Shown: in pieces, positions 1-6,279 of the stretch
How the letters are laid out: each line of letters begins with the position of its first letter
Position numbering within the stretch: the first letter of the stretch is position 1
Assembly (NCBI RefSeq): GCF_004138495.1
Contig: NZ_ML142865.1
Coordinates: 118,672-130,048 of the forward strand
DNA: 11,377 nt
DNA from: Phytoactinopolyspora endophytica
GTDB lineage: Bacteria; Actinomycetota; Actinomycetes; Jiangellales; Jiangellaceae
Reading direction: 5' to 3'
Notes under the pieces: generated by a model
The model's input: only the letters and a program-made list of their open reading frames with translations
Told to the model about the DNA's origin: nothing
Databases searched by the model: none
Position numbers and translations under genes: made by a program

Positions 1-557
1 AGGCGGCGGCCCGCCAAGCACGCGTGCTGGTACGCGAACATGGCGTCCGTGGCTTCAAGTTCCACCCGTCGTTGCAGGCGTTCTATCCGAATGACCGGAT
101 GGCGTACCCGCTCTACGAGGTGCTCGAGGAGTTCGGTCTGCCCGCTCTGTTCCACACCGGCCAGACCGGCATCGGCTCCGGGGTGCCCGGCGGGGCCGGT
201 ATCCGGCTGAAATACTCCAACCCGTTGTACGTCGACGATGTGGCAGCGGACTTCCCGGGGTTGCCCATCATCCTCGCGCACCCGTCGTTCCCGTGGCAGG
301 ACGAGGCACTCTCGATCGCCACCCATAAGCCGCAGGTCTACATCGACCTCTCCGGCTGGTCGCCCAAGTACTTCCCGCCGCAGCTGGTCCGCTATGCGAA
401 CTCGCTGCTGAAGGAGAAGGTGCTGTTCGGGTCGGACTACCCGGCGATCACGCCGGACCGGTGGCTCGCCGACTTCGAGAAGCTCGAGATCAAGCCGGAG
501 GTGCGGCCGTTGATCCTCAAGGAGAACGCGGCCCGCCTGCTCAAACTCGGCACCTGA
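1..557 (+). CDS. Amidohydrolase-2 family metal-dependent hydrolase/decarboxylase (5'-truncated by window edge)
   Basis: The reading frame is open to the left edge, so the N-terminal part of the TIM barrel, including the usual HxH metal motif, is missing. What remains is typical of the amidohydrolase-2 family, which hydrolyses or decarboxylates small acids in the cytoplasm. Counting from the GTG codon at 24, FHTG (H44) and AHPSFPW (H86) supply candidate metal or substrate histidines, and the terminal FGSDYP supplies the conserved metal-binding aspartate (D138). The C-terminus ends in the usual ENAARLL helix. The stop lies 19 bases before the acyl-CoA ligase, so the two are almost certainly one operon. 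Amidohydrolases of this family serve as beta-ketoacyl-CoA hydrolases beside a CoA ligase in actinobacterial hydroxycinnamate degradation. That role fits but is an inference. The family call is firm; the substrate is unknown. Confidence 0.85.
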   Translation, partial: AAARQARVLVREHGVRGFKFHPSLQAFYPNDRMAYPLYEVLEEFGLPALFHTGQTGIGSGVPGGAGIRLKYSNPLYVDDVAADFPGLPIILAHPSFPWQDEALSIATHKPQVYIDLSGWSPKYFPPQLVRYANSLLKEKVLFGSDYPAITPDRWLADFEKLEIKPEVRPLILKENAARLLKLGT

Positions 558-564
558 CCCGTCC

Positions 565-571
565 AAGGAGG
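565..571 (+). promoter_or_regulatory. Shine-Dalgarno of the acyl-CoA ligase gene
   Basis: AAGGAGG lies five bases before the ATG at 577. This near-perfect site fixes the ligase start and lies inside the 19-base gap after the amidohydrolase stop, supporting translation from a shared mRNA. Confidence 0.85.
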
Positions 572-576
572 CGGCG

Positions 577-2121
577 ATGCGTAACCAGGGAGTGGGATCG
601 TGGCCGGCTCGGCGGGCCCGGATGACACCGCACCGGACCGCTCTCGTGCACGAGTCGACGACGATCACCTACGGCGAGCTGCATCACCGGGTGACACGGC
701 TGGCGCACGCGCTTCGAGGCCTCGGCGTGCGGCGTGGGGACCGGGTCGCCTATCTCGGGCTGAACCATCCTGCCTTGGCCGAGACACTCTTCGCGGCAGG
801 TGCGGCCGGCGCTGTCTTCGTCCCGCTGAACACGCGGCTGGCACCCCCGGAGCTGGCTTTCATCCTCAACGACTCCGGCGCCGACGTGCTGATCTGGGAC
901 ACCGCGCTCGCGGAGACGGTGGCGGGGTTCCGCGACGACGTCGAGATCAGGCACTACGTCGAGGTCGGGACCGGCCACATCGCGACGGACGTCGCCGGGA
1001 AAGCGAGCATGTCCCAGCCGTACGAGGAGATGCTCGCGGGTGCCGCGGCGGAGCCGATCGACGAGAACGTCGAACTCGACGAGGTGTGCATGATCCAGTA
1101 CACCTCCGGCACCAGCGGGCGCCCGAAGGGCGTGATGCTGACACATGCCAACATCACCTGGAACTGCTACAACATCCTGCTCGACGTCGACGTGACACAG
1201 GACGAGATCAGCCTGGTCAGCGCCCCGATGTTCCACACTGCCGCCCTGAACCAGCTGTTCCTCCCGACGGTCCTCAAAGGCGGCACGGCGGTTCTCATGT
1301 CGCGGTTCGACCCGGACCAGGCGTTCGACCTGATCGCCGACCAGCGGGTGACATGGATGTTCGGGGTTACGGCGATGTTCCTCGCCATGGCCCAGTCGCC
1401 GCGCTGGGCGGACGCGGACCTGTCGTCTGTGCGCAACCTGATGTGCGGTGGCGCACCGGTGCCGGAGTCGTTGATCCGCACGTACCAGGATCGGGGCCTG
1501 ATCTTCCTGCAGGGCTACGGGCTGACCGAGACGTCGCCCGGTGCGCTGTTCCTGCGGGCCGCGGAGAGCACGGTGAAGGTCGGTTCGGCGGGCACTCCGT
1601 GCTTCTTCACCGACGTCCGGGTGGTCCGGCCCGATCTCACCGACGTCGGAACCGGCGAGGTCGGTGAGATCCTCGTCCAGGGTCCCAACGTCATGGCAGG
1701 CTACTGGCAGCTGCCGGAGGCGACGAGCGCCGCGGTCACCGAGGACGGCTGGTTACGCACGGGCGACGCCGCAACGGTGGACGACCACGGGTACATGTAC
1801 GTCGTCGACCGGGTCAAGGACATGTTCATCTCCGGCGGGGAGAACGTCTATCCGGCCGAGGTCGAACAGGTCATCTACCAGCATCCTGCGGCGGCGGAGT
1901 GCGCCGTGATCGGCGTCGCCGACGAGCGCTGGGGAGAGGTCGGCCGGGCCGTCATCGTGGTTCGGGACGGTTACACCACGACGGAAGCCGAGATCCTGGA
2001 CTTCCTGGCGGGCAAGTTAGGGAAGTACAAGGTGCCCAAGTCGGTCGTCTTTGTCGATGCCCTTCCCCGGAACGCGGCCGGGAAGCTACTCAAGACCCGT
2101 TTGCGCGAGACACATCGCTGA
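577..2121 (+). CDS. Acyl-CoA ligase (AMP-dependent synthetase, ANL superfamily)
   Basis: This 514-residue protein activates a carboxylic acid as an acyl-adenylate and then transfers it to CoA. The core motifs are in order: the P-loop-like YTSGTSGRPKG at 175-185, GYGLTETSPG from 313, the hinge region GWLRTGD at 391-397, the following DRVKDMFISGGENVYPAEVE block, and PRNAAGK with the catalytic lysine K503 close to the C-terminus. The length is normal for the family. The start is fixed by a strong ribosome-binding site and by the GSWPARRAR segment just after it, which is where such ligases usually begin. It follows the amidohydrolase gene by 19 bases. Two TTA leucine codons (1753-1755 and 2017-2019) are unusual at this GC content. 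Medium/long-chain fatty acid or aryl acid (for example hydroxycinnamate) substrates are both possible, and motifs alone do not decide. The gene converges on the ATPase gene. Confidence 0.93.
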   Translation: MRNQGVGSWPARRARMTPHRTALVHESTTITYGELHHRVTRLAHALRGLGVRRGDRVAYLGLNHPALAETLFAAGAAGAVFVPLNTRLAPPELAFILNDSGADVLIWDTALAETVAGFRDDVEIRHYVEVGTGHIATDVAGKASMSQPYEEMLAGAAAEPIDENVELDEVCMIQYTSGTSGRPKGVMLTHANITWNCYNILLDVDVTQDEISLVSAPMFHTAALNQLFLPTVLKGGTAVLMSRFDPDQAFDLIADQRVTWMFGVTAMFLAMAQSPRWADADLSSVRNLMCGGAPVPESLIRTYQDRGLIFLQGYGLTETSPGALFLRAAESTVKVGSAGTPCFFTDVRVVRPDLTDVGTGEVGEILVQGPNVMAGYWQLPEATSAAVTEDGWLRTGDAATVDDHGYMYVVDRVKDMFISGGENVYPAEVEQVIYQHPAAAECAVIGVADERWGEVGRAVIVVRDGYTTTEAEILDFLAGKLGKYKVPKSVVFVDALPRNAAGKLLKTRLRETHR

Positions 2122-2193
2122 TATCGCGTCCGCGCTCGTGGCGCAGATCGTTTCCGACGACGCCGACGTCGAGAAGGCCGAGGAGTACGTTGC
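2122..2193. other. Short convergent gap with coding-like sequence; no clear terminator
   Basis: This 72-base gap separates the stop codons of the acyl-CoA ligase (plus) and the ATPase (minus). I see no stable hairpin followed by a T-run. Read in the plus frame that starts GCT GAT ATC, it encodes an uninterrupted, helix-like, GC3-biased segment (about ADIASALVAQIVSDD onward) that continues into the antisense of the ATPase 3' end. It may be the remnant of a lost gene; I do not recognise a family. Confidence 0.35.
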
Positions 2194-3561
2194 CTACCTT
2201 GTGAAGATGTCGGCGGCCGTCACGATAAGGGCGTTCGATGGCGCGTCCGTTACCTTTTCGCGGGCGCAGATGCTGAATCGGAGGACTGAGATATCCGTCG
2301 TCAGTCGGCTTGCTTTGGAGGCGAGCTGGGCGGCGATCCGTTCGCCGTTGACCTTCCTGCCCCATTTCGCCTCGCCGACAAGTACGGGCCGGCGGGCTCG
2401 CCCGGCCAGCACGACGGCGTCGATCTCGTCCTGATGCCCGGACTGCCACCATGAGCCGACGGCGACGGTTTCCGGATGGATCTCGGAGGCGCGCAGACGG
2501 AGATGGTCGCGATACGCGTCCTCCCAGCATGCGCCCATGTGATCGTCGACGCCGGCTTGGATGGCGGCAAGCACGGTTTCACCCAGGCCTCGATTGATCT
2601 CGTCTCGGTACCGCCCCAGGACGCCGAGATAAAAGGCGATCATGTTGTCCGTGATGCGGTAGATGCGTCTGCGTGAGCTGCCTGTTTCGGTGACCGGCTG
2701 AATCCGCTCGACCAGACGTAGCTCTTGCAGGTCTCGGAGTACCCTGCTGGGGTCTGTGCCGACAGCGTCGGCGATCTCGTTGTGCTTCGTCCGGCCTTCC
2801 GCGATGGCCCGGAGTACGTCGGCCACCTGGTCTCCATGGCGGCTCTCGGTAGCAAGGACAAGATCCCCTTCGAGTACCAACGGCGACGTTGGACGCGTCG
2901 CCAGGTCGGCCAGATTCTCGTCGACCGACTTCGCCTGGTCCCACCAGGAGAGGTAGAGCGGCATGCCGCCGAGTAGCCCGTATACCAGCGCCCGGTCGGC
3001 TGGCTTGAGATGTGGCAGCATCTCGGCAGCCTCGTGTGGGCGGAATGGGTGGACATGTAGCGACAGGTCGAAGCGTCCGTACAGTGGGGCGCGCTCCTCC
3101 TGAATGGCTCGCATCGTTCTCACCGCTGAGCCGCACAGCAAGATGCGAAGCTTGGTTCGACCAGAAGACAGATCCAGGAACGCCCGCAGGACGCCAGGCA
3201 GTTCCGGGGACTTCGTCATCATCTCGGGGAACTCGTCGAGTACGAGAAGCAAGGGCTCGTCCCTGGCGGCCTGCGCGAGATGTTCGAATGCCTCTTCCCA
3301 GCTGCGGTAGGGACTGGCGGCGAGATCGCGCAGACTGTCCGGCAATGCGTTGGCAACCTTCCGTGACAGTTGGGCTAGTTCTCCCGACTCCGTCCGCCCT
3401 GACCCGAGGTGGAACACCGTTCTACGGTCAGCGGAGAATCGCTGAAGGAGGGCGGTTTTGCCGACTCGCCGCCGTCCCCATACCAGGGCGGGCCGCGGAT
3501 CGGGCTTGGCCCACCAGCTCTCCAGGTCGGCCAGCTCAGTGCGCCGATTGACGAAACCCAT
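2194..3561 (-). CDS. AAA-type ATPase with winged helix and C-terminal PD-(D/E)XK-like domain (archaeal-ATPase/DUF234 type)
   Basis: This 455-residue cytoplasmic protein belongs to the ATPase family best known from archaea. Walker A is GRRRVGKT (29-36), Walker B is LLLVLDE (104-110), and LLCGSAV (141-147) is the sensor strand of this family. A winged-helix segment follows at about 250-290 (EIADAVGTDPSRVLRDLQEL), then the typical YRITDNMIAFYLGVLGRY stretch (301-318). The C-terminus has an intact nuclease-like signature: D381 in DEID, then E397 and K399 in GEAKW. The molecular job of the family is not settled; DNA handling, defence or mobile-element roles are all possible. It stands alone, facing its neighbours on both sides, and its sequence looks less GC-rich than the flanking genes, which suggests transfer. 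The ATG at 3561 has no real Shine-Dalgarno but a -10-like TAATAT six bases upstream, so the mRNA is probably leaderless. Confidence 0.88.
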   Translation of the reverse strand: MGFVNRRTELADLESWWAKPDPRPALVWGRRRVGKTALLQRFSADRRTVFHLGSGRTESGELAQLSRKVANALPDSLRDLAASPYRSWEEAFEHLAQAARDEPLLLVLDEFPEMMTKSPELPGVLRAFLDLSSGRTKLRILLCGSAVRTMRAIQEERAPLYGRFDLSLHVHPFRPHEAAEMLPHLKPADRALVYGLLGGMPLYLSWWDQAKSVDENLADLATRPTSPLVLEGDLVLATESRHGDQVADVLRAIAEGRTKHNEIADAVGTDPSRVLRDLQELRLVERIQPVTETGSSRRRIYRITDNMIAFYLGVLGRYRDEINRGLGETVLAAIQAGVDDHMGACWEDAYRDHLRLRASEIHPETVAVGSWWQSGHQDEIDAVVLAGRARRPVLVGEAKWGRKVNGERIAAQLASKASRLTTDISVLRFSICAREKVTDAPSNALIVTAADIFTR

Positions 3562-3567
3562 AGCAGG

Positions 3568-3573
3568 ATATTA
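3568..3573 (-). promoter_or_regulatory. Putative -10 box of a leaderless promoter for the ATPase gene
   Basis: On the minus strand TAATAT is followed by CCTGCT and then the ATG at 3561. A start of transcription about seven bases after a -10 hexamer would fall on the A of the start codon, the usual geometry of leaderless actinobacterial mRNAs, and no ribosome-binding site is seen. A weak -35-like CTGTCG lies 17 bases upstream. The first palindrome of the operator array occupies the spacer. Confidence 0.45.
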
Positions 3574-3574
3574 A

Positions 3575-3620
3575 CTGACAAGACTGTCAGCGACAGCTCT
3601 GTCACCGATAGAAGTGTCGG
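3575..3620. promoter_or_regulatory. Three tandem 16-bp palindromic boxes (15-bp period), putative operator array
   Basis: Box 1 (3575-3590) is CTGACAAGACTGTCAG, with perfect six-base arms. Box 2 (3590-3605) is GCGACAGCTCTGTCAC, containing GACAG-CT-CTGTC. Box 3 (3605-3620) is CCGATAGAAGTGTCGG. Their centres are at 3582.5, 3597.5 and 3612.5, exactly 15 bp apart, and all share GANA followed by TGTC. The array sits directly upstream of the ATPase start, in the position of its core promoter. A dimeric repressor, for example of the TetR class or the winged-helix ATPase itself, would be a natural ligand. The binder is unknown. Confidence 0.55.
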
Positions 3621-3739
3621 TTACGTCATCGTTGGTTCTTGGCGCACGTCCTGGAGAGGCGCGTGGATCGCGAGAAAGATCAAGAAGATGTGCCGAAAGG
3701 GCAGCGATGCAGTGCTGGGTTGTGGCACGATGATCCGCG

Positions 3740-3756
3740 ATGAACATGAATCTCAT
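3740..3756. promoter_or_regulatory. Candidate Zur/Fur-type metal-repressor box upstream of the NAS operon
   Basis: ATGAACATGAATCTCAT is a palindrome with outer arms ATGA/TCAT around a single central base. The inner 15 bases match 11 of 14 defined positions of the 7-1-7 actinobacterial Zur consensus TGAAAATNATTTTCA. It overlaps the best -10-like hexamer (CATAAC, 3754-3759) and lies about 100 bases before the GTG start, a plausible repression site. The three inner mismatches per arm make it a candidate only. Metal control of a metallophore gene is expected from known nicotianamine-like clusters. Confidence 0.4.
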
Positions 3757-3781
3757 AACCAATGATGCGCCACTTTGTCTG

Positions 3782-3795
3782 ATACGTTCCCGTAT
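3782..3795. repeat. Inverted repeat ATACG-TTCC-CGTAT in the NAS leader
   Basis: Five-base perfect arms flank a four-base loop, about 60 bases before the NAS start codon. It could be a second regulator site or a small RNA hairpin in the 5' leader. It is short enough to occur by chance. Confidence 0.3.
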
Positions 3796-3855
3796 GTCCT
3801 GCACCGACGAAGGCTCGGCTCGTGACGGGCGCCCGCTGGAGAGTGGGGCAGTTCA

Positions 3856-4908
3856 GTGACCGTGCTGGACACCACGACGCGACTGGATATGGATGTCACC
3901 GGCGCGCTGTGCGCCCTCTATCGGGAGCTGGACAGCTGCTCGGACCTCCGGCCGGAGCCGCATGTCAACAGCCTGTTCGCCCGGCTGGTCCACCTTGTCC
4001 TCACCACGCCGGAGCCTGCCGCTCCACAGGTGCTCGACGACCCCGTCGTCTGCGCGTTGGCGCCCCGTCTCCGGGAGCTGTGCGCTCGCGGGGAGACCGA
4101 GCTGGAACGGACATGGGCGGAGCGCATCCGGGCCAGCTCGGATCCGGGCGACGAGCTGGCACTCTTTCCGTACCTGGACAACTACCGCTGCCTGGTGCGG
4201 ATGGAGATCGCCGCACTGGCCCAGGCATGGGCGACGCCGGACCCTGTCGACGCATCGGCGGGAGAGACGCCGGGGCTCGGCGACCTGCCGGCACCGGATC
4301 GGACGGCGACCGTACGCTCAGTGGCGTTCATCGGATCGGGGCCGATGCCGTTGAGCTCGCTCCTCCTCGCCGAGGATCTGGGTGTCCCGGTCGACAGCTT
4401 CGATCGGGACGGCGACGCCGTCGCCGCCTCCCGCGACCTCGCTCGGGCGTTGGGCCGGAACGATCTGCGTGTCCACCACAAAGATGCGGCCGAGGTGGAG
4501 TTGCGCGGCTATGACGTCGTGGTCCTCGCGGCCCTGGTCGGTGAGACGGCCGAACAGAAGGCCGTTCTGCTGCGCCACCTGGCGGCGTCGATGGACCCGG
4601 GTGCATTGCTGCTGCTCCGGAGCGCGCGCGGGATGCGGACGCTGCTCTACCCCGAGATCGGAGCGGGCCGGTTCGACGGGTTCGACGTACTGGCGGTCGT
4701 GCATCCCGACGACGAGGTCATCAACTCGGCGATCGTCCTCCGCAAGCGGGGCGATCGCGCCGCGGTCACGCATGGCGGCGCCGATTCGCAGGACGCGTCC
4801 ACCGGCGACGTTCCGCTCCCCGCGCAGCGTTCCCGCAAGCCCACGCCGACGCCCGGCTCGGCCGCTCCGTCGTCCGATGCCCGCCGCCGCGCGGTTCCGG
4901 AGGTGTGA
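3856..4908 (+). CDS. Nicotianamine synthase family protein (NAS/CntL-like)
   Basis: This 350-residue enzyme should transfer one or more aminobutyrate groups from S-adenosylmethionine to an amino-acid acceptor, the committed step of nicotianamine, staphylopine and pseudopaline synthesis. Family landmarks are all present: HVNSLFARLV (36-45), the LCARGETELE helix with candidate catalytic glutamate E80, LFPYLDNY (103-110, the PYxxNY motif), the SAM-binding loop FIGSGPMPLSSLLLA (158-172), GYDVVVLAALVG (218-229), LRSARGMRTLLYP (254-266) and HPDDEVINSAIVLRK (283-297). Residues 300-350 form a Pro/Ser/Arg-rich tail that bacterial CntL proteins usually lack. The GTG at 3856 is chosen because it precedes the conserved N-terminal helix; only a weak GGGG lies upstream. 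An alternative ATG at 3889 has no site. The ATP-grasp gene starts one base after the stop. Whether the product carries one, two or three aminobutyrates cannot be told from sequence. Confidence 0.92.
   Translation: MTVLDTTTRLDMDVTGALCALYRELDSCSDLRPEPHVNSLFARLVHLVLTTPEPAAPQVLDDPVVCALAPRLRELCARGETELERTWAERIRASSDPGDELALFPYLDNYRCLVRMEIAALAQAWATPDPVDASAGETPGLGDLPAPDRTATVRSVAFIGSGPMPLSSLLLAEDLGVPVDSFDRDGDAVAASRDLARALGRNDLRVHHKDAAEVELRGYDVVVLAALVGETAEQKAVLLRHLAASMDPGALLLLRSARGMRTLLYPEIGAGRFDGFDVLAVVHPDDEVINSAIVLRKRGDRAAVTHGGADSQDASTGDVPLPAQRSRKPTPTPGSAAPSSDARRRAVPEV
4899..4905 (+). promoter_or_regulatory. Shine-Dalgarno of the ATP-grasp gene inside the NAS 3' end
   Basis: GGAGGTG lies four bases before the ATG at 4910 and within the last codons of the NAS gene. 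It decides the ATP-grasp start: the frame is open much further upstream, but that part is only the antisense-free shadow of the NAS gene. The arrangement implies translational coupling. Confidence 0.85.
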
Positions 4909-4909
4909 C

Positions 4910-6229
4910 ATGGCGACCCTACTCATGGTGGAGAGCTGGCTGCACTCGACCGGTCTATGCCTGCCGCCGATCATCCGGCGGCTCGGTCACGAATATGTGC
5001 TGTTGACCAAGGATCGCAAGCTGTACACGTCCACCGGCGACGGTCGGCCGCACCCCGTGGTGGCTGAAGCGAGCGAGATCGTCGTCGTGGATACGAACGA
5101 TCTGGATGCGGTCCTCGACATCGCCACGACCCTGGCCTCCCGCCGGAACATCGATGGGGTGCTGACTACCTGCGACTACTACCTGGAGACCGTCGCTGCG
5201 GTGGCCGCCTCGTTGGGACTGCCCGGCGCCCGGCCTGAGGTGATGCGGCGGGCGAACCAGAAGCACCTGGTCCGCGCCGCGCTCGATGCGGCCGGGGTGC
5301 CTAACCCCGCGTTCGCTGTGGTGGACGAGTGGCAACAGACTCGTGAGGCGGCGGCCCGGATCGGGACACCGCTGATCGCCAAGCCTGTGGACCTCAACGC
5401 GGGCACAGCCGTCGAGCTCATCGATGACGACGCCGCACTGAAGGATGCGTTCTGGGCCGTCGCCGGCTTCGAGCACAACACCCGCGGCCAGCCTCTGCAG
5501 CGGCTGTTGCTCCTCGAAGAGCAGCTCCAGGGGCAGGAGGTCAGCGTGGAGTCCGTGACCTTCGCCGGCACGACGACGGTGGTCGGGACCACGGACAAGA
5601 GCATCACGGCACCGCCCGCCTGCGTGGAGTCCGGTCACATGTTCCCGGCCCGGCTCGGCGTCGAGGTCATCCGTGAGGTCGAGGCGTTCGTCCGGGACGT
5701 GCTGGCGGCGATCGGCTACACACACGGGCTGAGCCATACCGAGGTGATGATCACGCGGGATGGGCCGCGCCTGGTGGAGATGAACCCACGACAGGGCGGC
5801 GGGTACATCTTCGACCTGGTGCATCTGGTCACCGGTACTCATCCGCTGGAGATGCTCGTCGAACTGGCACTCGGGCGGATGCCCCGGATCGGCGACACCC
5901 CCGCCGCCGCGCGTACGCCGGAAGCCGGGGACACGGGTGCCGTCAGCGCGGCCGTGTTCTTTGTGATGTCTCCGCGGGACGGCGTCGTCGAACGCGTCTC
6001 GGGAGTGGAGCTTCTCGAGGCGGATCCGTACGTACATCGCTGGGCGATGCCCATGCCCGCGGCGGTGCGTCGGCCGCGGGACAACGACGCGTACCTCGGC
6101 CACGTGCTCGTGGTCGATCCTGACGGTGCCGGCTCGCGAGCGCATGCGGAGAAGGTCGTCGGAAATCTACGGCTCCACTTCGACGACGGCGACGTGCGGG
6201 CACCCCTCGGCGTGCCCAGCGGCCTGTAG
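4910..6229 (+). CDS. ATP-grasp carboxylate-amine ligase, partner of the NAS homologue
   Basis: This 439-residue cytoplasmic enzyme belongs to the ATP-grasp superfamily, which forms amide bonds through an acyl-phosphate. An N-terminal Rossmann-like domain (1-105, starting MATLLMVESW) precedes a central domain with the ATP-binding lysine in LIAKPV (K158) and the flexible loop DLNAGTAVEL. LLLEEQLQGQEVSVE (200-214) and HTEVMITRDGPRLVEMNPRQGGG (286-308) carry the Mg-ATP residues E288, E300 and N302, plus R304. The C-terminal region (340-430) resembles L-amino-acid ligases of the BacD/YwfE type. Start and coupling to the NAS gene are set by the site at 4899-4905. Inference: it ligates an amino acid or another carboxylate to the nicotianamine-like product, or activates a carboxylate of that product. 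No opine dehydrogenase gene is nearby to do the alternative tailoring. Substrate unknown. Confidence 0.88.
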   Translation: MATLLMVESWLHSTGLCLPPIIRRLGHEYVLLTKDRKLYTSTGDGRPHPVVAEASEIVVVDTNDLDAVLDIATTLASRRNIDGVLTTCDYYLETVAAVAASLGLPGARPEVMRRANQKHLVRAALDAAGVPNPAFAVVDEWQQTREAAARIGTPLIAKPVDLNAGTAVELIDDDAALKDAFWAVAGFEHNTRGQPLQRLLLLEEQLQGQEVSVESVTFAGTTTVVGTTDKSITAPPACVESGHMFPARLGVEVIREVEAFVRDVLAAIGYTHGLSHTEVMITRDGPRLVEMNPRQGGGYIFDLVHLVTGTHPLEMLVELALGRMPRIGDTPAAARTPEAGDTGAVSAAVFFVMSPRDGVVERVSGVELLEADPYVHRWAMPMPAAVRRPRDNDAYLGHVLVVDPDGAGSRAHAEKVVGNLRLHFDDGDVRAPLGVPSGL

Positions 6230-6254
6230 CGGCGTGACCTGCGAGTCCAGGGCT

Positions 6255-6272
6255 GTCGGCGTGTGGCAGTCT
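6255..6272 (+). promoter_or_regulatory. Putative leaderless promoter box of HhH copy 1
   Basis: GTCGGCGTGTGGCAGTCT ends seven bases before the ATG at 6280. CAGTCT can serve as a -10 element (A at position 2, T at position 6), and no Shine-Dalgarno is seen. The first 14 bases recur exactly upstream of copy 2, which is the main evidence for function. Confidence 0.45.
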
Positions 6273-6279
6273 GGGGACC

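Larger units (their letters stand above)
3621..3855. other. Divergent intergenic region between ATPase and NAS genes
   Basis: Apart from the operator array at its left side, this less GC-rich stretch contains no convincing gene; the short frames in it lack codon bias and homology I can recognise. It holds a Zur/Fur-like palindrome at 3740-3756 and an inverted repeat at 3782-3795, both on the NAS side. The NAS promoter must lie here, but no strong -35/-10 pair is obvious; CATAAC at 3754-3759 is the best -10-like hexamer. Confidence 0.6.

Noticed and set aside
3575..3620. CRISPR array or plasmid iterons
   Set aside because: Only three imperfect 16-bp palindromes without spacers, placed precisely at a promoter; an operator array explains them better.
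3571..3804. 77-codon minus-strand frame in the intergenic region
   Set aside because: It would run through the operator array and the ATPase promoter, has no ribosome-binding site and no coding bias.
4382..4909. Upstream extension of the ATP-grasp reading frame to 615 residues
   Set aside because: It overlaps the strongly supported NAS gene in another frame, has Arg/Ser/Pro-rich shadow composition, and a good ribosome-binding site marks the ATG at 4910.
4955..6145. Minus-strand open frame opposite the ATP-grasp gene
   Set aside because: Histidine/arginine-rich antisense shadow of a gene with clear ATP-grasp motifs; no family features.
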